A stretch of DNA of 64,000 nucleotides from Pempheris klunzingeri (GCF_042242105.1 NC_092028.1:14555338-14619337); one strand, 5' to 3'; numbered from the stretch's first letter, positions 32,940 through 47,129 are shown. A program made the numbers and translations. Notes: generated from the letters alone by a model not told the origin.

Positions 32940-33960
32940 AGTATGGGGAGCTTGCCAGTGTTTTTAACAGCTGTGATATCAACTAGTAACACGTGAGAGA
33001 TCTGAACTAAATCTAATCACACTAAACACATGAAATTCTTCGTAAAGCTGCAAGATCCCTTCTCAGTCGCTGTGAGTACCTATCCATACCTTGTAGACTG
33101 AACTTACTGTAGTTGTGAAAACATCTCTTATGTCATTCTCTATCAAAACTATCTAAAATAGTTTGGGTCGTATTGAAACTGGCATATAAAGCAAAGCTGA
33201 ATCTAAAAACATATGTCACGCTGCCACATAGGAAAGTCTTGGCAAATAGGCTCAGTTAGAATATAAAGGCTGTTATTGGCACAGAATGAATGCACGATAG
33301 ATTTCAATGTAAATATCCAGAGGGATCTAAACCAACCATTTCCTCAGGTCACCGTCATCCTGTCACAGAAATAGTGTAGAATAAGGAAAAAAAATGCTCC
33401 TCGTGCTTTGAATCTGAGTTAGATCGTATTACGCTGCAGTGTAAACATCTGGTTTATTCTCTCATTGTTGCAGCAGCTGTGACAGCTGTATGTCAGCAGA
33501 TGAAAGTCTGCTGGCTGTGACTATGACTATGACTATGGCAGGCTGTGAGTCATACATTTACATCGTATGGATGATTTGACTCAGTTTCAACATTCCACTT
33601 TGGCGTATTTCTCCCCTAACTGAAGTTTACTTACTGGGCAGGCAGACTGATCTCAAACGCTGCCATTTGATCCTACAGTAAGTTCCAAGCTATATACAGT
33701 AAGTGGGCATTACGGCTACGGCTGTGCTAAATATTTAGTTGTCTCCCTGGCAACAAATACATTTCTATTTTTGTCTGGCACTCTGGCCTAGTGTTCCCTC
33801 TTGCAGTCAGACTCAACACCACCAGGTTACAATGTAACAGTCAGGTGTCAACAAATGATCTATCACTAACTATCCTCTTTTCACTAAGGTCTGCAATCAC
33901 TCGTCAATCTCTATATTTATGGTCAAGTTAGTTATTTATGGTGTCTTAACTACTCCTTGA
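31271..33960. other. Intergenic region between divergent gtpbp1 and the galectin gene
   Basis: No exon is recognised. The stretch holds TG microsatellites at about 32287-32304 and 32883-32938 and otherwise unremarkable AT-rich sequence. Confidence 0.55.
32883..32938. repeat. Pure (TG)n microsatellite
   Basis: This is an uninterrupted run of GT dinucleotides of about 56 bases in the intergenic region. Confidence 0.95.
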
Positions 33961-33964
33961 CTGG

Positions 33965-34047
33965 ATTGGTTGATGTTCTCTTGTGCCTGACCGTATTGGC
34001 TGCTTGAAATGTCACTCAAGTTAAAGGACCCTCCCACACTGTATATA
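33965..34047 (+). promoter_or_regulatory. Galectin gene core promoter
   Basis: A TATA-type box (GTATATATTC, 34041-34050) lies about 90 bases before the start codon, which would place transcription initiation near 34072. Two reverse CCAAT boxes (ATTGG) lie at 33965-33969 and 33995-33999. The spacing is typical of a regulated, TATA-driven promoter. Confidence 0.6.
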
Positions 34048-34131
34048 TTCCTCTGTCAGGCTGCAGTGAGGAAAGGCCCTGCAGCACCCTTACGTCTTCT
34101 CAGCCAAACTTGACCGACTACATCTGCAAAA

Positions 34132-37100
34132 ATGATGGAAGTAAGTATAATTTTGACAACCATATTGTGCTTCTGCCTCGCTTTTAGTCTTTATTTTGTG
34201 ACTCAGCAGTGGCCGGTCACATTTTAGGAGTGGAACTGACAACTGGTTGACATGTGTCAGCTCACTCTGCCATGTACTGACTGAACTGTGCTTTAACTAA
34301 ACCAGCTCATTGCATTTTAACTGTGTTTTGCCTTCGTGAGGTCTGGGGTTACAGATTTCTTTGATTGCCTTTTATGGTCAAAATATTCACGGCAGAGCAC
34401 ACATGCATGCACATTAGTCATCCAATAATTTACAGGATATCTCAACTGCTGCAAATGCATAAAAAAAAAATAAGTCAGCTGTTGAGGTTGTTACATTCTT
34501 CCAGCTGTAATTTACTTACACTGCAACAGAAGCGCTTGTTAACATTTGTTTGTTTCATTCTAATCAGCACGGTGTCATGCTCAGCAAAGGCAGCAATGCA
34601 TTGTGGTCCCTCTGGACTCTTAAACTGAGCAGATTACAATAAAAGCTCTGTATCATTTTGGTTTTCTGTTGGCTACAGGGGTAAACATGTGCTTGGAGTG
34701 GGCAAATGCAAGGAGGGGGGCAGCAGGGTTAAATTACATTTAGGATAAAATGAAATAAAGTCTTCATGTGGAGGCTGAAATAGATGCCACTATACTGTAA
34801 TTCTCAAGTTTAGGTCTTAGAGTGAACAAGTCAGCAGTGGCAGATTATTGAGGCTGTTTATCACATAATTCAATCGGGTGGGTGTTTCTTGCACTGTTAA
34901 AGGTCTATTTTACATTCATGTTTTATAGAAATACCAGCAGGATGGCAGTTATTTTAGAGTAAAATAGTTTGTTAGTAATGATAATGATTCCCTTATTTGT
35001 GGTAGATAGACGTGTTATACTTGTACATAATAGGGGTGTGTCTAGGCAGTTGTTAGATTCCTTTACACAGCAGCCTCTGTGAGCGATACAGGCTGACTGC
35101 CATTTCTGACCTCAGCCCTGCCCCACACAGCTCAAGCTCCAGTGCGATGTGTTATTCACGCACTTTACAGGTGGACTCTAACATGGAAAGAATGTCGTGC
35201 CCGTGTCATTCTGTTCTTTCACCCTCCTTTTCATTTTACAGTTTAGCTCATCTTTTAGATACATTTTTTTTTTTTGGTTTTACACCAGATTTATCCTCTC
35301 ACCTTCTGTCAGAAATCATCATATAGCAGAAATTATATTAGCAAGGATTTTTTTTCCAACAGCTGCAGTGAATGGAACCAACACGTCATTAAAACTCTTG
35401 CGCCTGTCCGCCATAAAGGGGGCTAGAATCAGTCTCTGAGAGACGTTGATGAAATGCAATTTGCTATCAAGTAAAACTCTTTAAGCATTTTGCATATGAG
35501 GAATATCTCTTCAAATGTAGGTTTGTAAATGTAATTTCCTGTTCACTTGTCACTTGTCAAGATAAGTGAGGTCGAAGTGCTCACAGCTGTTTCATGCTGC
35601 TTCTACTGTGTGTGCTCACAATCAGATTTTTTCAACGTCGCATGACTTTATATTTTAGCACACATGTTACAATATATTGTGAAAAACTGTAACTCTGTAA
35701 AGGGCTGTCTATACACACACATATATGTGTGTGTATATATACACTGTTGCCCATAAAGTTGGAATACATTTTTTTTTACCTCTCATGAAATGATTGTGAC
35801 AATGTGATTTATTCTTGATAAATAAAGTTTATATCTTCTCAACTTTATTGATCAAACTCTTCCAAACATATCACAGTGAAACTTAAACCACAATTAACCT
35901 TTGCAAACTGCTTTAACAAAATTGGGGGTATTGAACAATTATTCCAACTTTATGGTATACACAACAGTGTATATATATATATATAGTATATATATATATA
36001 TGGTTTTAGTTGTTGGCCTGGTGACAGTTTGCCAAATATGTCTTTTAACAAAGTGACAAGACATTTAACAGTCGTGGTTTCTGTTTAACAACCAAGCTCC
36101 TGATTGTGGCACAGCTCACTATTCCCCTGCCACATGTGCAGTATAGCAACCGAGCTGAGGGTTTCTGCTGTTCTCAGCCTTTTTTTCCACTGTATACTTG
36201 CTCTATCCAGAATTGCACTTTGGAAAATGTTACTCAGTTTAACATCAGTTTTCCATCATCATTTTTCAACATTTAGCCTCTACTAAACTTTGCAAGGAAA
36301 AAAAAGAGACCATGGCAACAGTGGGACAGGGAAGGGCTGGAATCTTTGACCAGTCTGTGAATGGGAGTATAATTGAAAACACATGCTTTGTAATTTCTAA
36401 GGATTGAAGTGAGGATCGGAGAATTGGCTGTGGCTACAGCTGGTGCTGGTTTTTGCCTGAAGCTGCAATGATAATTGGATCTAGTAAAATCCAGTAGTAT
36501 TTCCACACAATAATATACTGTCTTCCACCTCCATTTTTTTCTGCCCAGGGTATGATCATAAAGAATATGTCCTTCAAGGTCGGGCAGACCATGACCATTG
36601 TTGGAGTCCCAAAGCCTGATGCCACAAAGTAAGTACTAATGTAAAACATTACTTAACATTTTTAAATAAATGAATCACTGTTGGTCCATATGAGTGATCA
36701 TGTTACATCAACAGTTTACACCTAAACACTTCATGCTTATCATACAGAATTTGGCCATTTTGCCATAATTCATATATTTGGATTTATCACTGTTGCCTCT
36801 ATTAAATAATGATCTAATAATGATGTCTGTGTAGGGTATGACAAGTTAGCTGATGTGGCTTGTTATTGTTTAGGACATAAAGTCATGCTACTGAAACCTT
36901 GTTCTCTCAGTCTGTTTAAAACGAGGACAAAGAGTGCCTGACGTTCTTTTTCGGTCTAGTTTCTCTTCTCTGGCTGAGGCTGCAAGATCACAACTAATGA
37001 AACGTGTGCTTGTGTGCCACAGTTTTGCAGTGAATATTGGCCCCGATGAGCAGGATATTACTTTGCACATCAACCCTCGTTTCGACGCCCACGGAGACGA

Positions 37101-37659
37101 GAACGTGGTGGTCTGCAACTCGTATGAGGGAGGCAGCTGGTGTGAGGAGCACCGTGAGGGAGGCTTTCCCTTCCAGCTGGGAGAGGAGTTCGAGGTGAGA
37201 GGTTCTGTGTGTGTGTGTGTGTGTGTGTGTGTTCTAGCCCTGCACATGTGTCTGCAGGTGTGTCCCATGCTTATTTCCTTCTGTTGTAAAATGTCACTGT
37301 AACTCTTGTAACGTCACCGATCAGATTAATCAGACCATCAGATTCTATTTTCAGATATTTATAATAACGTAATAATATATCAAGCTATGTTACATATTAC
37401 ATAGCACTCAGAAGAGGAATTAAATTTTAAACAGTCATCATTAAATTCTTGGAATTTAGCAGTTCAGTATGTAACATCTCTTTTCCGTTCTGTCTCACTT
37501 CCTGCCATCTAGATGACCATTGAATTCACCCCTACAGAGTTCCAGGTGAATTTATCAGATGGCTCTACAATACACTTCCCTAACCGCATGGGTGCGGAGA
37601 AATATAAGGTCATCAGCTTCGATGGGGATGCTCGCATCTCAAGCTTCAAAATCCAGTAG
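34132..37659 (+). CDS. Prototype galectin (galectin-1/galectin-2 group)
   Basis: This 135-residue beta-galactoside-binding lectin has one carbohydrate-recognition domain and no signal peptide, as usual for galectins, which leave the cell by a nonclassical route and typically work as homodimers. The four coding exons are 34132-34140, 36549-36628, 37023-37194 and 37513-37659, with consistent phases; the 3-codon first exon followed by a phase-0 intron is typical of this family. All core sugar-binding positions are present: H-x-N-P-R in HINPRF, the Asn in VVVCN, the Trp in GGSWCEE and the E-x-R in EHREGG. The frame begins MMEGMIIKNMSFKVGQ and ends SFKIQ. Teleosts carry several such genes (galectin-1-like, galectin-2 a/b), and I cannot fix which paralogue this is, so no symbol is given. 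A Tc1-type miniature element lies in intron 1. Confidence 0.93.
35742..35969. mobile_element. Tc1/mariner-type miniature transposon (MITE) in galectin intron 1
   Basis: The left end CACTGTTGCCCATAAAGTTG pairs with a right end ending CCATAAAGTTGG...CAACAGTG in inverted orientation, with one small insertion. TA dinucleotides flank both ends (35740-35741 and 35970-35971), as for Tc1/mariner target duplications. The 228-base element has no coding capacity and carries an AATAAA at 35821-35826 in the sense of the gene. Family placement is inferred from end structure and the TA target. Confidence 0.75.
35970..36001. repeat. (TA)n low-complexity run
   Basis: An alternating AT stretch directly follows the right end of the miniature transposon, interrupted by a single AGTA. 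Confidence 0.85.
37207..37231. repeat. (TG)n microsatellite in galectin intron 3
   Basis: A pure GT run begins about 12 bases after the exon 3 donor at 37194, very close to the splice site. Confidence 0.9.
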
Positions 37660-38200
37660 ACCTTCGCCCTCCCAGGAATTGCTGGCTTGAATTTTAGTTT
37701 TTCTTTTTCAGTTTGTCTGACATGAGGTCAGATATATTCCCAGCCAAATACATGTGATGTCTGTAGTGCCTCACATGCTCACCACACGATATACTCTGCA
37801 AGAATTTAGCTTGCTGACATAAGCGAATGTAAGCAACCAGAGGCAAAACGATGGATACATAAGATAGATAAACAGTCATAATGTTCATAATACTCAGTTG
37901 TACACACAAAAAGACAACGGTAAATATTGTGACTGCTTGTCCTTCCGGCACACTTGACTGAGAAACTCACTGAAAAGCAAACAGAAAGTAGTCCCAAGGC
38001 TGTGTTATCTGCCTGTTATTTGCTTTGCAGTTTGCAGTGTTTAGTCGAAAAGTACCAAATGCAATGCGATCATGTGTTCACTGAGGTGCCTTGAAATGTT
38101 GCACGTCCTCTTGCTTTCCCTCCCAGACATTCCAAAATGTACAGCTGAGTGTAATGCTTGCCTCTACAACATGTATTAAAGCATGTTCTTTTATCATAAA
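37660..38200 (+). other. Galectin 3' untranslated region with polyadenylation signal
   Basis: The sequence after the TAG at 37657-37659 is noncoding. The variant signal ATTAAA at 38175-38180 is followed by T-rich and GT-rich bases ('gttcttttatca', 'tgtggtgac'), so the transcript may end near 38200. Confidence 0.45.
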
Positions 38201-38264
38201 CATGGACTGTGGTGACTCCTTAAACGTGTTACACAAACACATACAATGACCAACTCTATAATTC

Positions 38265-38345
38265 ACTTCAATTCAATTCAATTCAATTCAATTTTATTTG
38301 TATAGCCCAATATCACAACAGAGTGTCTCATAGTGCTTTACAAAG
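38265..38345 (-). repeat. 3' end of a dispersed retroelement with (ATTGA)n tail
   Basis: About six CAATT/ATTCA units are followed by 'ttttatttgtatagccca' and 'gtgctttacaaag', a phrase seen very widely in fish genomes. Read on the - strand it is an element body ending in a pentanucleotide tail, as in LINE 3' ends. The exact family is not assigned. Confidence 0.55.
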
Positions 38346-39526
38346 TTCACTGAAATAAACAAGTGTAAGCGAACAAACAATCTAATAAAGAGTCCAACAG
38401 TCTATAACACTCACACCAAACGGCTTTGACAATTATGCATCTTCTATTAGAAAAATATATTATATTTATATATATATATATAATATTGAAGCCACCTTCA
38501 CCACTATGGAGTAGCTTGTGAAGGCAGGAAGGAGATAGTTTTTTTTTACATTAGGGCTGAGCTCATGTTTTCCTGCTATGAGTTCTTTTCTGCCAGCAGG
38601 TGCTCCTAGACAACAAGACGTGAATCCTCAAGCAATGAATCCAGTTTCATCACAGTTGGCTGGAAAACTTCAATTATTCAGCAAGGCTTAATCTTAGTTC
38701 CCCTTCCCTTTGTTCCGTAAATACTCTCTGTTTTGCTTTGTAAAGTAAATAGATAAAATGAATAAATTATTCAAGTAAATAAATAAAAATAAGAACATAA
38801 TTTGCCATGTTAGCCAGTAGATGTCACCATTGCTGTACTAATGTAATTTATTTGAGGCTGGTAAGAAAATGCTGTAGGTCACACATTGGTTACGAATCTG
38901 TGTTAGTGAATTTTGATCTCTATGAATTTTCCCCAGTAATATTATTTGTGTCCAGAACGTGTCATCTGAAGTTGTTATATATAGATTAAACCTATTTACT
39001 CCCTACAATCTTAAAATACCATACCATTACAAGAACTAAGGGAACTGAAACTTCCTGGGATCAAATGTTGAATTGTGGAAATGATGGTCCAACTCAGACA
39101 CTAACTGGACCGTGAAGAAGACAGTGAAGTGATATCTTATACAAAAATCATATAATCTGACAGCTTCATTGATCTCTCAACAATATGCATAACGTGTTTT
39201 ACATGCACTGAATGGCGCAGAGATGGAAATGAAAATCGGTTGACGATTGAAACTGAAACCGCTGTAAATCTCTACACTAGTTTCAACCACACTCTAGTTT
39301 TTTATGCATGCATGTGAGTGTTTGAGAGACTCGTGCATTTTATTATAATCTAATCTGATGTAACAGAGGGCAATGTGTGTGAGGCTGATTTTGGGGAGAG
39401 ATGGAGAGAGAAAATGAGGAAATGAAGACAAGAGTGAGAACCGGTTCTCATGCTCCGATCCTTCAAGACAAAGCCTAATGGAATCATGCAGGATGACCTT
39501 TTTGCTCTCTTTAGTGTGTCAGCATT

Positions 39527-39561
<35 letters not shown>

Positions 39562-42500
39562 CTATGGCTTTTATGCATGTGAACAGTGCATGTATGTTCT
39601 GTGTGTGTGTGTGTGTGTGTGTGTGAGAAAGAGAGAGAGAGAAAGAGGTAATCAGTGCTCTGAAGCTTCATGGCAGTGTCAAAGGTGATCTCTCTGGAGG
39701 AGGAGAAGGAGCAGATTTGGTTGCCATGATGACCACAGTTAAGCCCCTCTCCTCATTTTTTTTCCTTTCCCCTCTTCCCCGTATCTCTGTCTGTCTCACT
39801 CATGCTCTTTTTTCTCTCTTCCTTTCTCTGCTGAATCGTCTCTCTTATTGTCCACCTCTCTGTCATTCCTCAGCTGTAACCCAGCCCTCTTTCCTGCACT
39901 CATTGTTGGAAATAATTCATTTGAACACTTCCTTGCTTCATTATTTTGTAGCAGACAGGATCACTGTCCAGGGCTGTGTTGTTAGTGTACTTAGCTGCGT
40001 TTGTGTTTGTTCTGCATTCACCTACCCAGTTTTAGTGACGCTCTAGACTCACCATGATATATTCATATGTTTTTAGTCTATAATTTTATCACCCTGATAG
40101 TCCATACTGTAATTTTGCGCTGGTCTGCTCTGCACATCTGCAGTGACACCTAGTGCATGTCAACTACCCATCATGGGCTTTTTTGCTGGGGACTTTCACA
40201 TATAGTGGGTGTTGAATGCTGCACAGATTGTAAATGCCTCCACCCGTCTACCCCCGACTCCCTTTGTTATATCGCAAGGTGAGTCTGATTGGCCAGTTTA
40301 TGTCAAAAGACAGAGACAGGGAAAGACAGAAACCTGTGAACCATCTTTTCACAGAAATGTGGCTCTATCTTGCTGTCAGTGGAAGCGTAGTGTGTTGTTC
40401 AGACTCACTAATCCATATTCTCCTTTCGTACAAAACACTATGATGCTCGTGTGAAGGACAACCCTCCAGCTCTTCCACACACATCCAATCAATCACGTTA
40501 GGGCTTTGATCAACACATTCCAATCACAGTGCTTGCTCGTAGTAAGCCCTAGAGGAACACACACACACACACAACCAAAAAGTCATGTATGTAAATGTGA
40601 AATGTGATTCAGCAGGCAGACAGCAGGCATATGCTACCGTTGTCTGTTCTCTGTTTCATGTGATGAGTATTGCGGATGTTTAACACATCCCTGTGTTTCC
40701 TTCACCTGTGCCATGCCACCTATTCATTGTGTGTGAGTAAATGCTGAAATGTGTGGAATGGAATGATTCACCTCAGCTTACATAAAACCTTTTTCTATAT
40801 TTAGCGCCAGCATGACTCCAGATTTCTGCACTGAAGCTATCAGCCACACATTGAGATGTGCGTGGGCCCGCCCTGAGCTGACTGCGGTCCTGGATTTGTG
40901 TTCTGCATGCCTGCCTCACCTCAGGCTTGGTTTTATATGAGTAACATGATAATACATAAACTCTAGAGAACCTGTTGGGTTACAGCATCGTGATAGTGTT
41001 ACCTTGGGGAGTTTGAGTAAAGATGATGAAGTTTATTTATTTGTACACAAATTATAAATAAATAAAGACACAAAACAAAAATATGGGGCTTGTTAGAGTT
41101 GAGCACAAATCAGGTGTCAAACAGCAGAAAAAAACAACAAAAACCACAACAACAGGACAAATAAATATGAGCACTGTGTGTGTGGACGGGAGGCAACTGA
41201 GGGTAGGAGAAACAAAACACTCATCTGTAGATTGTCTGTTGGGTTATGAGTAATGTTGTGGATGATTGTGCTGTCCCACATAAAATTCAAGTGAGAGAGG
41301 TTGGAAATGCAAATGCTAAACAACCATATTAAAAAAATGAGATAGGGCAGTAATGTGACATTGTCAAGGAACCATTTGTTTTTGTCATTCTCTACAAACT
41401 AGCTGAATGTTTTTTTGAAATTTTAATTGGCTATTATAACAAATTTTCATGTCAATTGCACCTGACAAATTTCTTCTCATTAATGAATTATTAGTATCGC
41501 ATGTTCAGTATGTTCAGCACTTTTCATTATTTCATTAAATTTTTGCGATACTTTCTAAAGCAGAATCTACTTTGAAAATGAAGAAGATATTTCTTTGTCT
41601 TACTGATAAAAAAAACATACATTTTTACATGTACATATTAATCATCTTCAAAAAGAAGAGCAAGTATCAAGTAAGATGATGAAATAATCATTGATATAAA
41701 TAAGAAATAAGAAATAAACTAATAGAATGTGAGAGACCAGTACTGGCATTTATACAAATTGTTATAATTCTTCATATGTTTGAACATTTTGTTATGTATT
41801 ACTTTTTGTGTATTAATATTAGTGCCTGAACTCCTTTGATTTCCTGTTCAGGGTCAAAATGCTGAGTGTCCTATGCAGAAGAAATTTTACAGTTCTTCAC
41901 CTGCAATCTGATATTCAAAATGATTTGACTGACATTGATATTCTTTGGTTGAGCGCTGTGGCTGATAAAACCTGAGCTGGGCTGTGACCCTGAAACACAG
42001 CTTGATTCTCTGAGGAGTACCATATGAAATATCTACTTATATAAATACCTATCAGACGGTGGGAGAGCCATTGTACACGTATCTCCATGTAGTGACTTTC
42101 AAGTGCTCCAATGGAATCTAATGGTGGATTGCAGCTGAAGTACTGTGTGAACATGCAAATGATACTGTGAGGGGTATTCTCAATACTCAACCTACAAGCC
42201 CAAGGGAACATTCTGTTTTGTCCTGGGCAAACTACAGAACAGCCCTGACAGCTTGGAGAATACACTGTCATTGACCTGCCCTACAGTCTACAGTGACAGT
42301 GCGTGTGTGTTTGTGTGTGTGTGCGTGTGTGCGTGCAGACATGTGTATGCACAGCAGCACAGGTGACCTTTTACACATAGTAAGCCCTTTCAAACACCAA
42401 GTGTCCGTCCTTAGCTGCACTGCAACATATCAGGGTGATATTTGAAAGCTAATGCATTTCACTGGGTGTAGTGCAAACCTGCTTTTACAGCCTGCAGTAA

Positions 42501-43286
42501 CAGCTGAGTGAAGCAGGTGAGGCACATGGAGATTTTTTTTTTTTTTTCAGTTGTTGGCTGCAACTTTGCAACATAAGCTGACATGTAAAATGTCCATCTG
42601 CTTTTAGGGGGTTTAAGTAAAGCAATGAATGTGCAATCTTTGTCTGCACGCATTAAAATACATGCACTGTGCACTGTGCTAATTGCGTTGGTATGTTGGT
42701 ATGTGTGTGGCAAAGAGAGAAAGACAAAGAGAGACAAAGAGACTCTGTCCCTTTGATGCAGAGTTCATCACCTATAACCTCCAAACAGACTTGTGATTCA
42801 CCTCACACTCACCGTGTCACAGTCGCTCACCTTGTTTATGTGAGTTGCCTCCTGGGTTGGAATGTTCATCACCGTAGTGATGCCGACAAATATGTATTGA
42901 CAACCTGCTTGCTGGGATTTCAGTGGCTTTTAAATACCAGTCTAAGGCAAACATCAGGACCGCTGGTTTGATGCTACAGGTTAAACTAGACTGTGCCTGG
43001 TGGATGTTTGCTCTAGCTCCACATAGCATGCACAAGGCTGGCACTCTGCTGTATTCCCACAATACATTAAACCTTCAGGATGTGTTGCAGGAAGCACAGA
43101 CCTGGCTGCTCAGCCGAATCACTGCAGGCGTAAACTGTAAATACAGTTAGAGACTTGTATGCTTGACTGGATGTGTGTTTGTTTTCATACCACTGATAAT
43201 GAGCTTCTCCTCACTTAATACACCAGTTTTCCAAGAATTTCCTGCCTGTGTACACTGTTGATGCATCAGCAACGCTTCTTTTACAA

Positions 43287-43316
43287 AGTCACTCTGGATA
43301 AATGCGTTTGCTGCAT
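43287..43316 (+). repeat. Short dispersed repeat remnant
   Basis: The phrase 'gtcactctggataaatgcgt' resembles the widespread teleost repeat end 'gtcgctttggataaaagcgt'. Only about 30 bases are recognisable. Confidence 0.35.
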
Positions 43317-44965
43317 ATCTTAGTTTTCAATTTAATGTGGGCCAAAGACTGCAGAGTACAATTAATGGTTTTGTAAGTCAATCCTCCATTACAATGCATT
43401 GATCTTCTTTTATGTGCAATCCGATGGGAACGTAAATTTACCTCTAGCAAGCATGTAATGAGTCACATTCAGGCCATGCCTTCATAATTCAAAAACCAAG
43501 TCCACCCTAAAACAGAATTTGCATTTAATATCCCCATAAACTTGGACAGCACAGTCACGATGCTACAATTATTTTGAACCTGACCACATCTTGATACCAG
43601 TGAATTCAACTTTTAATCTATTATACAGTCCACCAGGCAGTTATTGATGTTGAACAGAGAGTTAAATGTACTGAGTTCTTGTTTAATGCTGGTACTAAGT
43701 CTAAAATATTTTCGTATTTTTGATGTGGCCTGAAAATCAAGCAAATTGTGGGAGTTCGATGATTCATATTTAAAATGTGTCTGTAAGAATAAAGAATATA
43801 CGCCTCATCCAGGGAGAACAGGTTCTCCTCATTCTGATAGTTAAAGAATAAAAGAAGACGCTTCATAAAGTTTTTCTCTCCAGACTTTGTCGGAGCAGAG
43901 CTGTCAAATGAAACATTGTTCTAAATGACAAAACTGCAATGATGGAGCTGACAAGAAACACATTGTGATTGTGGGTGTGCATCAGTGATAAAATAAGCAT
44001 AAGGAGCCGTGAGCTCCTCTGTGGTGTTAATACAGATAGCACCCTTGTTAGTTTGCTGACTGTCGACTGTAAACACAGGGAAAGAATTTAAAACTGAATG
44101 TTCTTTGACATTCTCTTTCCCATCTGTCTGTTTAGTCCGACGTTGGCTTTGTTTGTCCAACAGCTTGCAAACATTGTCTCCCAGTTGCCTAAGTCCACTT
44201 CCATTCTTTTGTATTCTAATGAACTACATTCACTAGCACGTGTGTATTGAAGTGCATGCATGCTCGGCAAGGGAGCTATGCTGCTCCGCGAGCGAGACAG
44301 TCTCCTGGGCTCCTGTAAAACATGCTGTGAGAGGATCTTTTGAAGTTTCCTTCATCAAGTAAGTGAGGAAATTGATGTTTTACTCCTATTGTTTCATCAA
44401 AGAATAATCATCTGAATTAATCAGTGTACTCTTCGTACTCTGATCACTTGCTCTAACCCCTCTCCAGGTAGCATGCTTTTTCATATCCTTTCATTATCAT
44501 CATCATTTGTGGTCACTGAGCCTATATTTGGTCAGGATCTGTCTTTGTGTTTTACTTCTGACAGAGTGGACATTCACAGCGAACTGCTAATCTGTTTTTG
44601 GAGTGCACGTAGCGGTGACGGCTGAGATGTATTTTTGCACGTTCCTGATTATTTGACAAGATTTTTGTCTGTTCACCTCTCTCTCCGTCACCTTCACACC
44701 CCTCTCTGAACTCATCTCTTCCTTTATCCGCTCTGTTGCCTCTCGCCAACCACCTTTCACTCTCTCGCCTTCCGTCTACTGGCGTCTCTGCAGAAATGTC
44801 CCTCATAATCTCTCTCTCTTTCTTCAGGTTTACTCGCATTCGTCCCCTCTGGCAGGGTGATTCAGGTGTGACCACATCTCTGCTTCCGAGGACTGCCTGG
44901 GTTAAACATCAGCACACATACACACATATAAACAAACTGCAATCTCCGCACTGTATAGCACACGT

Positions 44966-45018
44966 GCGTGTGTGTGTGTGTGTGTGTGCTTGTGCATGTG
45001 TGTGTGTGTGTGTGTGTG
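44966..45018. repeat. Interrupted (TG)n microsatellite
   Basis: Two GT runs are separated by 'cttgtgcat', and further GT-rich variants continue to about 45060. Confidence 0.85.
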
Positions 45019-47124
45019 ATTGTGCGTGTGTGTGCGATTGTGCATGTGGGTCTGTGTGTGAGGTATTTTCAGGTCTCTGCACTGTTAAAATTATATGCAC
45101 GCTGTCAATGCGAATCAGTGTGTTGCGGAGCTCAATACACCCACACAGTGAGTGTGTATGTTTAATGACGGGGCATCAGAACACTCACACATGCGCTCAT
45201 TTTCTCGTACGAAAACACACAGGAAAAAGTAATATTGTACATGTCTTTGAGTGTGAGTGTATCCATGCGTGAGTGTCTTATAGTGCTTGTTTCAACACGT
45301 GTGCCTTTGAATTTAGGCTTATTCACTTTGCATATGTTCGCTGGAGGTGCTGCAGACATGAACAAATCATGGTAGGTTTCTTTTTCTCACTTCTTCAATC
45401 TGAGGATGACAGTGGTTCAGATTTGTTTCAGATTGTATCTGTTTGCAGATACAACAGAACCATCTCCCTCCATTATTATTTCTATCTCCCCCGTCCTTAT
45501 CCCTCTATTTCTTTCCTTCATCCCTCAACCAAATGCACCCCCTCACTCTCCCACCTTTTCCCGCCTCCATCCTCAAACCACAGTGGCCTCTGCTGTGCTC
45601 CACTTGCTACTTTTCTTGCATGTCTCCCTGAATGTTTGGATCGATAAGAGCCAGCTGCGTAATAGAATTAGGCTCTAATGGAAAGTACAAACTAGCTTTC
45701 TATTTACTAAATCCCGCCAGGGGGGTTCTGGGTAGGTAAAGAGCAGACTGTGAAATGAAACTGTAGTCGAAGACGTATGTGTACAATCTTTATGTGCATG
45801 GTTGTGTGAGTGCGTGTAGCCGCTGTGTGCGTGAGGATCAGGGAGGTACTGTAAATAGACTTGAAATCAAGTCAAATTGGCTTAAATTCTTCAGCTGCTG
45901 TCTCAACGTCAGCTAGATGGATTTTTACACAAGTGATGAATGGAATGGCTGAGGACAGCAGGAGTGAAGGAGTTCTCTGTTCCTGCGTGTCTATAAATAT
46001 GAGTAGCAAACATCTCAAGAGTGTTCAAAGAATGTCCTATCTGTAAAGACATCACGCGTTTCCAGGTAAAAACGCCAGCAACAGTAACACAGTAACAGCG
46101 CCAGCCATGTTAATTGATGATGATGAAGATAGGAAAATACATAATGTCGGTATAAACTTCAATTAAACACAAGATATTCTCCATAATTTCACAAACCACT
46201 GTTCTTGGCCGCTGTCCATGCTTAAACAACACTCGGAGATTAGAAAATTATATTCACGGCACAGAAATCTGACAGGAAACAATTAAAATGATGCAATTAG
46301 AAATATTGTTTGGTTTTGTATGATTTTTGTTTGAAACTAAAACGTTTGCTGCCAAAGAACAAAGCCAACAGCAGACAGCTAAACAAACAATCCATCAGTC
46401 CACTGGGCAAAACATCACAGCTGGGGTTTAATGGAAGCAGAGTTGTTGTGTGAATTGGTTTTTGTTGTGGCAGTGTTTGACAATCCAGGCCTGTAAAATG
46501 TGAACATTTTAAAATAATGAAATTACTTTTTGCTGTGACTTTTTTCCTTTTCTTAAATTAGCATTCTCATCTTTTAAATCTTCGCCTTCTCTTCTATACT
46601 CCTCTCCACCTCTTCTTCAGTCTTTACGTCTCTTCTCTCCCCTTTGAGTCGCCCTTTTTCTTAATTCTATCATCGCCTCCCCTTTTCTCTCTCTCTTCTT
46701 ACCCTTCTTCCCTCCCTGCCAGTCACTTCGAGTAACATGACCCTCTTGTAAGGATGCCTCAGCGTGGCCTGGACATGACTGATGTGAAACACACCTGCAC
46801 ACACAGACAGTCGGGAGCTTATCCACTCAAAGGTGAACACATGTCCAGTCAACTGGGACTCTGAATGTTTCATAAGAACACAGGGGGCCACGGTTCAGGT
46901 TTCATTTGTGTGTGTGTGTGTGTGTGTGTGCAGAGAGAGCCAAGAACTAGCAAGGAAAGTTCATGGCTCACAAGAAAAAAGTTCAAAGTCCTACACACAA
47001 GACATAAAAGATGGTGTAGAGTACGAACATCGCAGTTTAGACCAATGTATCATATCACATGCGATTATAGAGATGAGCATAGTTCGCATGCTAACAACTT
47101 AACTTGCTTTGGTCATCAAACTGA

Positions 47125-47129
<5 letters not shown>

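Noticed and set aside
44280..44360. Possible exon ending at a GTAAGT near 44360
   Set aside because: A single donor-like site with no acceptor, frame or CpG context is expected by chance in a window of this size.
44736..45272. 178-codon open frame on the + strand
   Set aside because: Much of it is a translated GT microsatellite (Val-Cys repeats), and no homology is recognised.
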